The translations under genes were made by a program, and so were the position numbers. From JALUUH01 sp964636675 (GTDB lineage: Bacteria > Pseudomonadota > Gammaproteobacteria > S012-40), in NCBI GenBank assembly GCA_964636675.1, contig CAZWUO010000008.1, forward strand, positions 1-49,081: a DNA stretch of 49,081 nt. The letters run 5' to 3'. The notes beneath the pieces were generated by a model. That model was not told the origin of the DNA and did no database searches. It saw nothing but the letters and a program-made list of their open reading frames with translations. This document shows, one piece after another, positions 26,423 through 35,490 of the stretch (position 1 is its first letter; each line of letters opens with the position of its first letter).

Positions 26423-27826
26423 ATGAAAATAAAGCTACCACTACAGATAAAAAATATTTTGCTGGCCGAAATTGCGCTCGATGAATCGGTTTGTATCAAC
26501 GGATGGGTGCGTTCTCGGCGGGATTCAAAAGCCGGTTTTTCCTTTTTAAATATTCATGATGGTTCCTGTTTTGATGGGATTCAGGTTGTCGTGGATAAAG
26601 GCTTGCCCAATTACACCACCGAAGTATTAAAAATATCCACGGGCTGTAGTGTTTCCATTCAAGGCAAGCTTGTCGCAAGCGAAGGTAAAGGTCAATCTAT
26701 CGAAGTTCTGGCGCAAGAGATTAAAGTGCTGGGTTGGGTTGAGCAACCGGAACACTATCCGGTGGCAAAAAAGAGACATAGTTTAGAGTACTTAAGAACG
26801 GTCGCACACTTGCGACCGCGAACCAATTTGTTTAACGCACTTACCCGCGTTAGAAATCGTTGCTCTTTGGCGATTCATCAGTATTTTTACGCGCACAATT
26901 TTTATTGGGTTAATACGCCAATCATCACGTCGAGCGACTGTGAAGGGGCCGGTGAGCTTTTCCGCGTGAGTAGCTTAGATTTAATGAATCTACCGAAGAC
27001 TGCTGGGGAGATTGATTTTACCGCTGATTTTTTTGCTAAGCCTGCGTATTTAACGGTCTCTGGGCAATTGAATGTCGAGGCTTACTGCATGGCAATGTCG
27101 CGGGTTTATACCTTTGGCCCTACATTCAGAGCTGAAAATTCGAATACCAGTCGCCATCTTGCGGAGTTTTGGATGGTAGAGCCGGAGATCGCATTTGCGG
27201 ATTTAAACGATGATGCCTCGTTAGCCGAAGACTTTTTACAGCATATTATTGCAGTATTGCTCAATGAGTGTGAGCAGGAAATGGAATTATTTAATCAGCA
27301 TGTGGCAAAAGGTTTGATCGGACGTTTGGAAAAGGTAGTGGATTCCAGTTTTGTGCGTATGGACTATAGCGAAATGATTAGTGTGTTAGAAAAAAGTGGC
27401 AAACGCTTTGAGTATCCGGTTAAGTGGGGTCTCGATTTTCAGTCGGAGCATGAACGTTATATTGCCGAGGAATATGTGAACGGGCCGGTTATCGTGATGA
27501 ATTATCCGGAAAGCATAAAAGCTTTTTATATGCGGCGCAATGATGATGGAAAAACCTGTGCGGCGATGGATATATTGGTTCCTGGCATTGGCGAGATTAT
27601 TGGTGGCAGTCAGCGTGAGGAAAGATTAGATGTGCTTGAGGCAAAGATGCAGGATGAGCAACTTAAACAGGAACTCTGGTGGTATCGGGAATTAAGAAAA
27701 TATGGAACAGTACCGCATGCGGGTTTTGGTTTGGGTTTTGAGCGATTTCTGAATTATGTAACCGGGATAGAAAACGTGAGAGATGTGATACCTTTCCCCC
27801 GGGTACCGGGAAATTCTGCATTTTAG
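26423..27826 (+). CDS. asnS: Asparaginyl-tRNA synthetase
   Basis: A 467-residue class II synthetase, the normal length. An OB-fold anticodon domain (CINGWVRSRRDSKAGFSFLNI) is followed by the catalytic core with motif 2 FRAENSNTSRHLAEFWMVEPE and motif 3 GFGLGFERFLNYVTGIENVR. GGAG is 8 nt before the ATG. It charges tRNA-Asn directly, so the cell need not rely on the Asp-tRNA amidotransferase route. It is followed by inverted-repeat element C. Confidence 0.96.
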   Translation: MKIKLPLQIKNILLAEIALDESVCINGWVRSRRDSKAGFSFLNIHDGSCFDGIQVVVDKGLPNYTTEVLKISTGCSVSIQGKLVASEGKGQSIEVLAQEIKVLGWVEQPEHYPVAKKRHSLEYLRTVAHLRPRTNLFNALTRVRNRCSLAIHQYFYAHNFYWVNTPIITSSDCEGAGELFRVSSLDLMNLPKTAGEIDFTADFFAKPAYLTVSGQLNVEAYCMAMSRVYTFGPTFRAENSNTSRHLAEFWMVEPEIAFADLNDDASLAEDFLQHIIAVLLNECEQEMELFNQHVAKGLIGRLEKVVDSSFVRMDYSEMISVLEKSGKRFEYPVKWGLDFQSEHERYIAEEYVNGPVIVMNYPESIKAFYMRRNDDGKTCAAMDILVPGIGEIIGGSQREERLDVLEAKMQDEQLKQELWWYRELRKYGTVPHAGFGLGFERFLNYVTGIENVRDVIPFPRVPGNSAF

Positions 27827-27851
27827 GTCTTAGCATTACAGGGTATCGGGG

Positions 27852-28010
27852 GTCGAGGTTTTAGCCGGTCTGTCTTAAGGCAAGACCATGAGATTTATTA
27901 AGGTTGGTTTTCGCATAGACTTTTTGCTTCTGGTGAATGTTGAGTTTTCTCGTTCCCACGCGGGAGCGGGGAACGAGAATGCAAATGGCATTACCGGCTA
28001 AAGCCTCGAC
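27852..28010. repeat. Inverted-repeat element C (159 bp)
   Basis: Ends GTCGAGGTTTTAGCCGGT (27852-27869) and ACCGGCTAAAGCCTCGAC (27993-28010) are inverted repeats over 17 of 18 bases. Near the right end sits a perfect 11-bp stem, TTCTCGTTCCC (27947-27957) with GGGAACGAGAA (27969-27979), with an 11-nt loop. Noncoding, between asnS and a convergent methyltransferase gene. The stem may also end asnS transcription. Confidence 0.75.
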
Positions 28011-28095
28011 TTCCTAAATACTGACATCGCTGGCTACACATTGTTGTTGATATGGACTGCTGTAGATCCGCGTGCTTTGTTGAATTATGCCGGTA

Positions 28096-29136
28096 TTAAC
28101 GTTTATAACCCGTCAATAAGACAAACGGGCTTGGTGGCGCCATTTGCTCGGATTGGATATCGACAAAGCCAACAGAGCACATAATGTCTTCCATCTCTTT
28201 AGTGGAATATGAGCAGCCTCCAAGCGTATTAATGATTTGATTGACACCAATGAGCGCGGCTAACTGAGGACCGCGTTTATCTGCTGCCAGCAATTGCTCT
28301 TGAATCATAATGATGCCATCTTTATTCATCGAGGCATAACATTTCTGGAATAATTTTTTGATGTTATCAGGTGATTCTTGGTTTGTCATGGAGGATAACA
28401 ACATGGCATCATTCGCTTCACCGAGGCTGTCGGTATTATAATCGCCGGCTTGTAATTTAACCCGGTCTTGCATGTTATATTGTGCAACAATTTCTTTGGC
28501 AATTTCGAGGTTTTGTGTTCTGTCCATTGCCACGGCATTTAATCCGTCATAGCGCTCGCAGAATTTAATCGAGAAGGTAGCGGGGCCGCAGCCCACATCC
28601 ATTAACTTCTTTTTGCCGCTAAGATCGATCATGCCGGTTAGCACGTCAGATTGAGAGAGTGCTCGATTATGCATTCCCATCATATAGTCGCGAGTTTCTT
28701 TATCGCTATATTCTTGATGCATCAGCGCCGAAGGTTTGCCTGTTTTAACGGTGTTATAAAGACCGCCCCAGGCTTCGTACCAATTTTCGAACATGTATAC
28801 GATGCCGCCTTGGTAAAATTTGCTAGAGTTGCTTAGAAAGGTTTGGCCGAATTCATTGTTGCTAAATATATCGCCATCTCGATCTAAGAAGTCCATTGAG
28901 ACTAAGGCGCTTAATAACGCATCGAGGCAGCGCCGGTCAGAATCCGTTTCTTGTTGTAGGGTGTCTAAATCTTTTGATTGGCCATCGAGTCGGTTGAAAA
29001 TATCTAAACGGTTGGCCGCATGTAATACACAGGATTGCCAGTATCCCGAAGCGACTTGCATCACTTTCATTGGATCCATTCCCGCGGGTAAACCCCAGCT
29101 ATCGTTACTCTGATTTTTATCCCATGAATCTGCCAT
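28096..29136 (-). CDS. SAM-dependent methyltransferase, O-methyltransferase-2 type, atypical active site
   Basis: A 346-residue protein with an N-terminal winged-helix dimerisation domain (about 25-105) and a Rossmann methyltransferase domain with motif I LMDVGCGPATFSI (D180-G184). Layout matches hydroxyindole/caffeate-type O-methyltransferases. The usual catalytic His (LLSHVLHDW in the family) is replaced: here LLSSMTNQESPD, with N252 at that position. Substrate is therefore unknown and the chemistry may differ. AAGAGAG precedes the ATG. The gap to the leftward gene upstream is 259 bp, so it need not share its promoter. Confidence 0.85.
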   Translation of the reverse strand: MADSWDKNQSNDSWGLPAGMDPMKVMQVASGYWQSCVLHAANRLDIFNRLDGQSKDLDTLQQETDSDRRCLDALLSALVSMDFLDRDGDIFSNNEFGQTFLSNSSKFYQGGIVYMFENWYEAWGGLYNTVKTGKPSALMHQEYSDKETRDYMMGMHNRALSQSDVLTGMIDLSGKKKLMDVGCGPATFSIKFCERYDGLNAVAMDRTQNLEIAKEIVAQYNMQDRVKLQAGDYNTDSLGEANDAMLLSSMTNQESPDNIKKLFQKCYASMNKDGIIMIQEQLLAADKRGPQLAALIGVNQIINTLGGCSYSTKEMEDIMCSVGFVDIQSEQMAPPSPFVLLTGYKR

Positions 29137-29395
29137 GTTGAACTCTCTTTATGTATTATTACGATGGAAAACAAACCTGGATGATACTTCATTTTGTGTG
29201 TGAGTGCAGCTAGATAAAAAAGTGTTTCCCGTGACGATAGAAATGAAACGTCAATAGCGTCGACACATAAATATCGATGGTATTTTTTGAAATATGATCG
29301 CATTTTTTAAGCTGTTTGCGCATATTTTACTCATTTGATACACCAAAAGGGCATGCACCAGCGTACACACCCCGTAACTTCGTTATTGGGAGTGA

Positions 29396-30043
29396 TTATC
29401 CTGGAATGATTTTTTCCAGATGCGCTAAATCGTTGAGCAATTGCCATTGTCCACCCCCTTCATTAACCCGAATTTGCCAGTTTGCAACGCGTTTTAAGTA
29501 GTCTCGTGGGTCTATATTGTCCGAGCGCAGTTTGGTGACATTGAGTGCAACCACTTTTACTGCAACTAATGGGATAGAAAAGTCTCTCACATGCCCTTTA
29601 ACCAAATCTTCCTCCAGATCGGAAAATATCAAGATATATTTTTGTTTTGCGCCTGTTTCATGTAGGTATTCAGAGGCCTGTAATACACCGCCGCTAATGT
29701 CGGTGAACGAGCTGCTTTTAACATTTTTCACAAAGTGATCGATCTTGCGTTTAAAAGCCCGTTTTTGCTCGTTAATGACACTGGGTCGGGTGTCAAAAGT
29801 AACTTTTGATATCAGGTCTTTTTCGCTAAAACTACCGCTGTCGATTCTGGCAATGGCGAGTGAATCTCCACCGTCTAAGGTAGCCAATAAATAGTTGATG
29901 ATAATTTTTGCCTTGGTAAGCTCATTGGTATAAGTACCCGAAGTATCAAGCAACATGTATACAGCTCTGTTTTGCGGTGGTGGCTCGCTGCAAGCCGTTA
30001 AGCCAAAAATGAGTAGGGAGAGTAAAATAAATTTTTTCATCAT
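29396..30043 (-). CDS. Lipoprotein with von Willebrand factor A domain
   Basis: A 215-residue protein with lipobox LTAC (C18) and a VWA-like domain: YMLLDTSGTYTNELTKAK carries a partial MIDAS (DxSxT instead of DxSxS), then DGGDSLAIARID, SSSFTDISGGVLQA (the conserved Thr region) and KYILIFSDLEED (the third Asp). VWA domains bind metal and protein ligands. Being a lipoprotein, this one works at the periplasmic face of a membrane. AAGGA lies upstream and two ATG codons (30043, 30040) are possible. It follows the coiled-coil membrane protein by 49 bp and is likely in the same operon. Confidence 0.8.
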   Translation of the reverse strand: MMKKFILLSLLIFGLTACSEPPPQNRAVYMLLDTSGTYTNELTKAKIIINYLLATLDGGDSLAIARIDSGSFSEKDLISKVTFDTRPSVINEQKRAFKRKIDHFVKNVKSSSFTDISGGVLQASEYLHETGAKQKYILIFSDLEEDLVKGHVRDFSIPLVAVKVVALNVTKLRSDNIDPRDYLKRVANWQIRVNEGGGQWQLLNDLAHLEKIIPG

Positions 30044-30092
30044 AATTTCCTTTTGCGTTTATAACATGCAGTTGTTTTAGTAGTGGGTTGTT

Positions 30093-31517
30093 TTAGTAAT
30101 TAGTTGTTTCGATGCCTGTTTCTGTAGATTTTGTGTTGCGACTTTTATAGAGTTTTTCCATTTGGATGGGTATAAAAATAACGACATCATAAAGTGTATT
30201 AAAAATTTTACCGATACGAAAAATTAAGTTCGCCAGCATCCGTGCGCAGAACGCGAGTAGCTGTATTGTGTGACACAGGATAATTCCCAAAATCGTGCGC
30301 AGGCCATGAATAAAGGATTCGAGTGGGATGGCCACAAATGCAAGCGTAAAAGGCAGTATGAATCCCAGAATCATTTGACCTATTGATGGAATCCAACGAA
30401 ACTCTGCCTCCATAACGGCGATGCCTGCCAGTGATTGAGTCAGGGTTTCTCTATCCAGGGCGAGCAGGTCACGCATATAAGCCAATGATGCCTCTATACT
30501 CGCAAGTATTGTTAAAATGGATAAGGTGATGATCACCATGCGTTGGCGCATTTTGTCATCCATTGAACCGATGACTGGAAACAAATTGGTGATACGTAAC
30601 GATTCCATCAGAAAAAGTCCCATTGCGATTTCAATCAGAATGATCACAAGAGCTGCGACCTCGGAGGTTTTCATTGGGCCGAGCTGGCTAGTCCCACCTA
30701 CCATCTCCGACATGGGCAATGCAATGAGTTGATAGTTAATAATGCCGCCTAAGGTCGCAATGACTAATACCAGTGATGAAATCGCAAAATAAGTCATCGA
30801 GGAAGAGCTCAAAGTGCGGCAAACCGTTTCGTCTTGTTGTCTGATTTGTTCGTACTTTTCCATTTGTTGATCGATGATTTGACTGCGTTTATCCAGGCCA
30901 TGAATATTTTTATCAATGCCATTTAGGTTTTGCGAAATTTTTCGCCAGTTAGGCAGCATGTTTTTTAAAATAGTGTGGCGAGATGACGATGTTTTTCTGA
31001 ATTCATTGAGGGTTTCTTTGTAGGAATTTTCCAATGTCTTATGGATATTACTTAGAATTTTTGCCACGCTAGGGTCGCTGTTGTTCGCTAAATTAGCAAC
31101 ACTTTCAATCGTATTAAGCCAAGCCGGTGGTAGTGGAGGGGTTTCAGTTGATTGCTGAAAATCTTCTTCTATTTGATTTATCGCGTCGCTTATTTTGCGC
31201 TGAATAGCAGGGTAACCGGCGAGGTCTTTTGCGACCATTTTATTGACCCGATGAAACTCGCGTTCAATTTTTTTTTCGGTAGATTCCCTGGCGTTCGCTA
31301 ATAATACTTCGTTATTGCGTTTACGTATATTTATCGCAAGCATATTGAGTGATCGGTATAGGTGTTTTAATACACCTCTGAGAGTTTGGGTAGTTGCCAA
31401 AATGAGTTGATGTGCAAGCTCGCGGGCTAGGTACATAGAGATGACGACGAGCAGTAACCAGATGGTTAACGATACTGCTACGTTTTCACTCCATAATAAT
31501 AGTAGGTTTTGGTCCAC
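30093..31517 (-). CDS. Polytopic membrane protein with a long coiled-coil region, unknown
   Basis: A 474-residue protein. The GTG at 31517 is preferred because GAGG lies 8 nt upstream; a TTG at 31550 has no ribosome site. Layout: one membrane segment near the N-terminus (VAVSLTIWLLLVVISMYLA), then about 210 hydrophilic, helix-rich residues (ANARESTEKKIEREFHRVNK ... GLDKRSQIIDQQMEKYEQI), then four to five hydrophobic segments (FAISSLVLVIATLGGIIN; VAALVIILIEIAMGLFLM; MVIITLSILTILASIEASLA; MILGFILPFTLAFVAI; ILGIILCHTIQLLAF). I do not recognise the family. The layout recalls sensors or scaffold proteins. It precedes the VWA lipoprotein. Confidence 0.7.
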   Translation of the reverse strand: MDQNLLLLWSENVAVSLTIWLLLVVISMYLARELAHQLILATTQTLRGVLKHLYRSLNMLAINIRKRNNEVLLANARESTEKKIEREFHRVNKMVAKDLAGYPAIQRKISDAINQIEEDFQQSTETPPLPPAWLNTIESVANLANNSDPSVAKILSNIHKTLENSYKETLNEFRKTSSSRHTILKNMLPNWRKISQNLNGIDKNIHGLDKRSQIIDQQMEKYEQIRQQDETVCRTLSSSSMTYFAISSLVLVIATLGGIINYQLIALPMSEMVGGTSQLGPMKTSEVAALVIILIEIAMGLFLMESLRITNLFPVIGSMDDKMRQRMVIITLSILTILASIEASLAYMRDLLALDRETLTQSLAGIAVMEAEFRWIPSIGQMILGFILPFTLAFVAIPLESFIHGLRTILGIILCHTIQLLAFCARMLANLIFRIGKIFNTLYDVVIFIPIQMEKLYKSRNTKSTETGIETTNY

Positions 31518-31738
31518 TGTATTGACCTCATGTGTTGTGTTTAAGAGCAAAGAATATTTTCTTTGTTAGGGGTTTTATATCAGGGGATGGTGAAAACTTT
31601 GTGAAAATGAGGTATTTTTTATTTTGAACTAACGATGCTCCTCGCGTCTGGATTGGCGGTTTTTCAGGCGCAACAGTGAGCAAAATGAAACGTCAACAGA
31701 CCCTATACTAAATTTGAGTAATCTACGAAAATTTCACT

Positions 31739-32200
31739 TTATTCCATAGATTTACGTATTTTTTGGAAGGTTTTTTGAACGTGTTCGTCTTTTAGGTTAG
31801 GGTCTTCATGAGGTAGGTTTTTTTCGATTTCGGCGATTAAAACCGCGGCGAGTGAGTTTCCAGCGTATTCGGTATTTAACAGGCGGGTTTGTAATTTTTT
31901 GACCAGTTCTGCATAGGTGTTATTGATTGTTAGCGTTTGGGAGTTTTCCTTTTTTAATGTGTAATAAGCCTCTTTGAATTTCATCAAATCTTCGTTGGAA
32001 TTTTTTACTTCTGTAATTAGTTGGCGTGCATGCTCTAGTTTACCGTTTAACATATTGGTTTCATTATTAAGGATTCTTATTCTTTTATTTGCTGTCTTGG
32101 TTGTCTTAATACCACGGCGGGAATTTGATTCTGCAGTGGCCCACGCGACCACGAGAAAAACGGTGCAAATGACCCAAATTGTAATAGTGACGTATGACAT
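31739..32200 (-). CDS. Small membrane-anchored coiled-coil protein, unknown
   Basis: A 153-residue protein from the ATG at 32200 (MSYVTITIWVICTVFLVVAW), one N-terminal membrane segment, then a helical region rich in Asn, Glu, Lys and Leu (RIRILNNETNMLNGKLEHARQ in heptads) and a basic tail. A longer frame reaches 32308 from a TTG with no ribosome site. No family is recognised. Single-span proteins with a long coiled coil often assemble with a partner. The next gene on this strand, 220 bp on, also has a membrane segment followed by helical coils, so they may interact (inference). Confidence 0.6.
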   Translation of the reverse strand: MSYVTITIWVICTVFLVVAWATAESNSRRGIKTTKTANKRIRILNNETNMLNGKLEHARQLITEVKNSNEDLMKFKEAYYTLKKENSQTLTINNTYAELVKKLQTRLLNTEYAGNSLAAVLIAEIEKNLPHEDPNLKDEHVQKTFQKIRKSME

Positions 32201-32361
32201 TTTTGTATGAGTATAAAACTGTGGTTCCCAGGTATAGCGTATGCACGTATAGAGCTTTCGGCGCGCATGATATATTTCTTTAGGTAGGGTTATATTAATC
32301 GAGTACAACCTTTTGTTTACAACTGATTGTATTTTATGCGTTTCTCCGGGTTTAGTTCTAG

Positions 32362-32464
32362 GGCCAGGGCCATTTTTCCCCGAAACTGTGTGGCATTTCG
32401 CTTATGTACCGCAAGTACATCTCGCTCAATGCGCCTTGTTCTGGGGAAAAATGGCCTCTGGTGC
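32362..32464. repeat. Inverted-repeat element D (about 100 bp)
   Basis: GGCCATTTTTCCCC (32368-32381) and GGGGAAAAATGGCC (32443-32456) form a perfect 14-bp inverted repeat, extended outward by CCAG on one side and CTGG on the other. The centre is a hairpin ATGTAC-CGCAA-GTACAT (32404-32420), and the segments in between also pair imperfectly, so the whole unit can fold into one long stem. It lies in the 306-bp divergent gap between the coiled-coil gene and nhaC. Confidence 0.75.
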
Positions 32465-32506
32465 TGTTTTAAATAAGTGTTAACACTCTAAGTTTATCTA
32501 TAATTT

Positions 32507-34198
32507 ATGCTAAAAATATCTAGAAAACGAATGATGGTATCGGGTTTGGCGCTGTTTAGTATTTTACTACTGATGGCTTACTACTTTGGTCCTAAAGGTT
32601 CTGCAAATGGTGGCAATTGGTATAGCGTGGTGCCGCCGATATTGGCAGTTATTATTGCTTTAATAACCAGAAAGCTATTTTTGAGCTTGGGTGTAGCGAT
32701 TTTAGTAGGTGGGATTCTGGCGCAGTATGCGCATTCGGGAGACGTCTCAGACGCGTTGTTAAGTGGCCCCGTAACGGCGCTAGGGTATTTTTCAGGTGCG
32801 TTGAGCAGCGGTTGGAATTTACAGGTTTTGGCGTTTGTATTTCTCATTCTTGCAATGATTTCGGTGATGGTTGTTTCCGGAGGGTTTATAGGTGTCGTGG
32901 CGTATTTGACGCGTTTTACGAAAACTCGACGATCAACTCAGTTTATGACCGCTCTCATGGGCTTGATTATATTTATAGATGATTATGCGAACACCATGAT
33001 TGTGGGTTCGTCTATGCGCCCGATCAGTGATTTGCGAAAAATAAGTCGCGAAAAATTGGCCTTTATTATTGACTCTACGAGTGCGCCGGTAGCAGGTCTG
33101 GCGATTGTGAGTACTTGGATTGGTTTTGAAGTGGGTTTATTTGGAGAAGTCTCTGAGTCGCTAGGCATGGGGGTCAATGGTTATTCGATGTTCTTTGATG
33201 CCATCGCGTTCCGATTTTATTGCGTGTTAATGCTGATTTTTGTTTTCATGAATATATTGAGTCAGCGAGATTTTGGTCCGATGTTGCGCGCAGAACGAAG
33301 TGCCTTGGCATCTGCTGGTGCTCAAGAGGCTAATCCAAAAGAGTTAGAGGCGCTAAATCGCGTTGCGGGCAAGCTTTCTAAACATGCTATCAGCGCCTTG
33401 TTACCCTTGTTTGTATTGATGCTGACCTTGCTGACGGGACTGTGGTGGGACGGTGGTGGATTTGAGCAAATGCAAAAGAATTATTTTGCGTGGTTGTTTC
33501 CTACGATATGGTTGGAAGTCATCGCCAATACAAAAAATAATACGAGTATTTTGGTGTTGTCCTCGTTTAGCGGATTGCTCACGGCTTGTTTTTGCGCAGC
33601 CGTTGTTTCCAAGCTTAAACTGAGTACGATCCGCCAGGCCATGTTTGCGGGATTTAAGAGCGGACTTTTGCCTGCAGGGATATTGCTGCTTGCATGGTCA
33701 CTCAAGGCGAGTTGTGATGATTTGGCCACCGGTGAATTTTTAGCCGCAAGCATGGGGCAGGCGGTATCGCCATTCCTCTTTCCCTTTTTGGTTTTTCTGA
33801 CCGCTTCTATAGTTTCGTTTGGCACCGGAACGAGCTGGGGTACGATGTCTATCTTGATACCTACGGCCATCCCTGTCGCGTATGCACTCGATGGCAATAG
33901 CTATGGCTTGATTACAATTATAAGCTTGGGTGCAATCCTGGATGGTGCGATATTTGGGGACCATTGCTCGCCGATATCGGATACCACTATTATGAGTTCT
34001 ATCGCGAGTTCGTGTGACCATATCGAGCATGTGCGTACGCAGATTCCATATAGTCTATTGGTTGGCGTACTGGCGATGTTTCTAGGCTATTTGCCCGCCG
34101 CGTTTGGCGTCTCTCCGTTAGTGTGTTTGCTGTTAGCGGTTACGGTATTAGCGGGTGTGTTTTTCTATGTGTCGAACAAGACGGCGGTGACAGTGTAA
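32507..34198 (+). CDS. nhaC: Na+/H+ antiporter, NhaC family
   Basis: A 563-residue inner-membrane protein of normal NhaC-like length, about 12 or more membrane segments. Conserved parts: VVPPILAVIIALITRKLFLSLG, FIDDYANTMIVG, GTGTSWGTMSILIPTAIPV and IFGDHCSPISDTTIMSS. The family exchanges Na+ or organic acids for protons. Substrate is assigned by family only. The ATG at 32507 has no ribosome site, and a TATAAT sits directly upstream (32499-32504), so translation may begin at 32531 (MMVSGLAL). Confidence 0.88.
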   Translation: MLKISRKRMMVSGLALFSILLLMAYYFGPKGSANGGNWYSVVPPILAVIIALITRKLFLSLGVAILVGGILAQYAHSGDVSDALLSGPVTALGYFSGALSSGWNLQVLAFVFLILAMISVMVVSGGFIGVVAYLTRFTKTRRSTQFMTALMGLIIFIDDYANTMIVGSSMRPISDLRKISREKLAFIIDSTSAPVAGLAIVSTWIGFEVGLFGEVSESLGMGVNGYSMFFDAIAFRFYCVLMLIFVFMNILSQRDFGPMLRAERSALASAGAQEANPKELEALNRVAGKLSKHAISALLPLFVLMLTLLTGLWWDGGGFEQMQKNYFAWLFPTIWLEVIANTKNNTSILVLSSFSGLLTACFCAAVVSKLKLSTIRQAMFAGFKSGLLPAGILLLAWSLKASCDDLATGEFLAASMGQAVSPFLFPFLVFLTASIVSFGTGTSWGTMSILIPTAIPVAYALDGNSYGLITIISLGAILDGAIFGDHCSPISDTTIMSSIASSCDHIEHVRTQIPYSLLVGVLAMFLGYLPAAFGVSPLVCLLLAVTVLAGVFFYVSNKTAVTV

Positions 34199-34238
34199 GT
34201 CTGATTAAGAGGTGAAAATAAAGGCAGGGATAATACTC

Positions 34239-34283
34239 AATGGTTACAGCGTGATGATGAAACTCAGGTATGCTGTAACCATT
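34239..34283. terminator. Perfect 12-bp hairpin between convergent genes
   Basis: AATGGTTACAGC, 21 bp, then GCTGTAACCATT. It lies 40 bp after nhaC and 15 bp after the porin gene on the other strand, where a two-way terminator is expected. No T run follows on either side, so it could instead be a protein site or an mRNA-stabilising end. Confidence 0.5.
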
Positions 34284-34298
34284 AAGTGATCGAACAAC

Positions 34299-35246
34299 TT
34301 AGAATGTAGCGACGAATTCTAAGTTTAATTGGTCATCAGTCACCGACCCGTTGTCATCTCGTCTAAGTTCAGCCAGCACCGTTACATTGCTTGCTAACGC
34401 ATAAGACACTGCTCCAGTTATTGAAACGTTAGCATCATCTACATCGGTTAATGAAACAGTATCGTAACGAAAGGTTGCTCCAAGGTCATCCATAAGCATG
34501 TAATTCAGGGTTACTCCGACGGCAGAATCAACGATGTTTTCAGCACCGAGGAATTCTAGGCCTACCATTGCGCCAAAATTTGAATACGTGGCGTTAATAT
34601 CATAGACATTGCCGGCATTGGCTTGTTGTGTGACATAACCCACTTCAAGGTCTAGACCTTTCATCGGTGTTAGATTGACCACAGCCGCGAAAGAGTTTTC
34701 ATCAAGTGAAGTTCCTCCATCACTATTTTGTAAGCTAATATCATTAAGTCCGGCGAGGGTTACAGATCCCATACCCATAAGATCAATAGCCGCAGCAACA
34801 CCCGCGATATTATTCCCATATAAGGCGGTTTGGCCATCAAGAATCCCATAGATTTGGCCGCTGGTAATTTGATATTTTCCCGGTGCATCTTCTGCTTCCC
34901 AGCCAATAGGGTTGTTAAAGACACCGCCTATCACCGTTACCATGGGCAGGCCACTATAGGCAAAATAGGCTTGCTCGATGATTCCTGAATCAGCGGGGCC
35001 GTTAGGGGTAGCAGCATTTATATTGCCACCGCCATTGGTACCAATCGCTAAATCATAATCAATGCGGACCATAGCATTCTCGGTTTTTCCTTCGATATCA
35101 ACCTCAGCATTCGCTAGGAAGACGCTTTTAGTATTTTCGTTGGTATAGGTAATATCAGTAAAGCCACTCACTGATACAGAATTATCCGCATAAGCTGATA
35201 GCGATAAAGACCCTACAGCTAAAGCCAATAAACTACGTTTCATCAT
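34299..35246 (-). CDS. Outer-membrane porin-like beta-barrel
   Basis: A 316-residue exported protein. The start at 35246 is chosen because AGGAG lies 8 nt upstream and it begins a clean signal peptide (MMKRSLLALAVGSLSLSAYA, cleavage after AYA). The mature part is alternating polar/apolar beta-strand sequence rich in Gly, Asn, Asp and ends in Phe (EFVATF), the outer-membrane insertion signal. No Cys. Weak similarity in style to Gram-negative porins of about 16 strands. Substrate unknown. The acidic surface may suit cations. Confidence 0.8.
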   Translation of the reverse strand: MMKRSLLALAVGSLSLSAYADNSVSVSGFTDITYTNENTKSVFLANAEVDIEGKTENAMVRIDYDLAIGTNGGGNINAATPNGPADSGIIEQAYFAYSGLPMVTVIGGVFNNPIGWEAEDAPGKYQITSGQIYGILDGQTALYGNNIAGVAAAIDLMGMGSVTLAGLNDISLQNSDGGTSLDENSFAAVVNLTPMKGLDLEVGYVTQQANAGNVYDINATYSNFGAMVGLEFLGAENIVDSAVGVTLNYMLMDDLGATFRYDTVSLTDVDDANVSITGAVSYALASNVTVLAELRRDDNGSVTDDQLNLEFVATF

Positions 35247-35490
35247 GTTCATTTCTCCTCTCAATGACCTAATGATTTTATCAGGAACTATTTGTTTATA
35301 AGTATGTTTTTGCTTATGTCCTATTAAGTAGACAGACAAAAACTACGCTTTTTATAGGTATAAATCAATCACTTTTTTGTTTCAGTGCTTTTAAGCTGTG
35401 TTGCTGTTTTGATGTTTAGCGGGCGTTTAGAAAACTGTTTTAAAATCGAGCAACTCGCCAGCGGTTTGGTCTTAGAGTGATATGTTTCAA

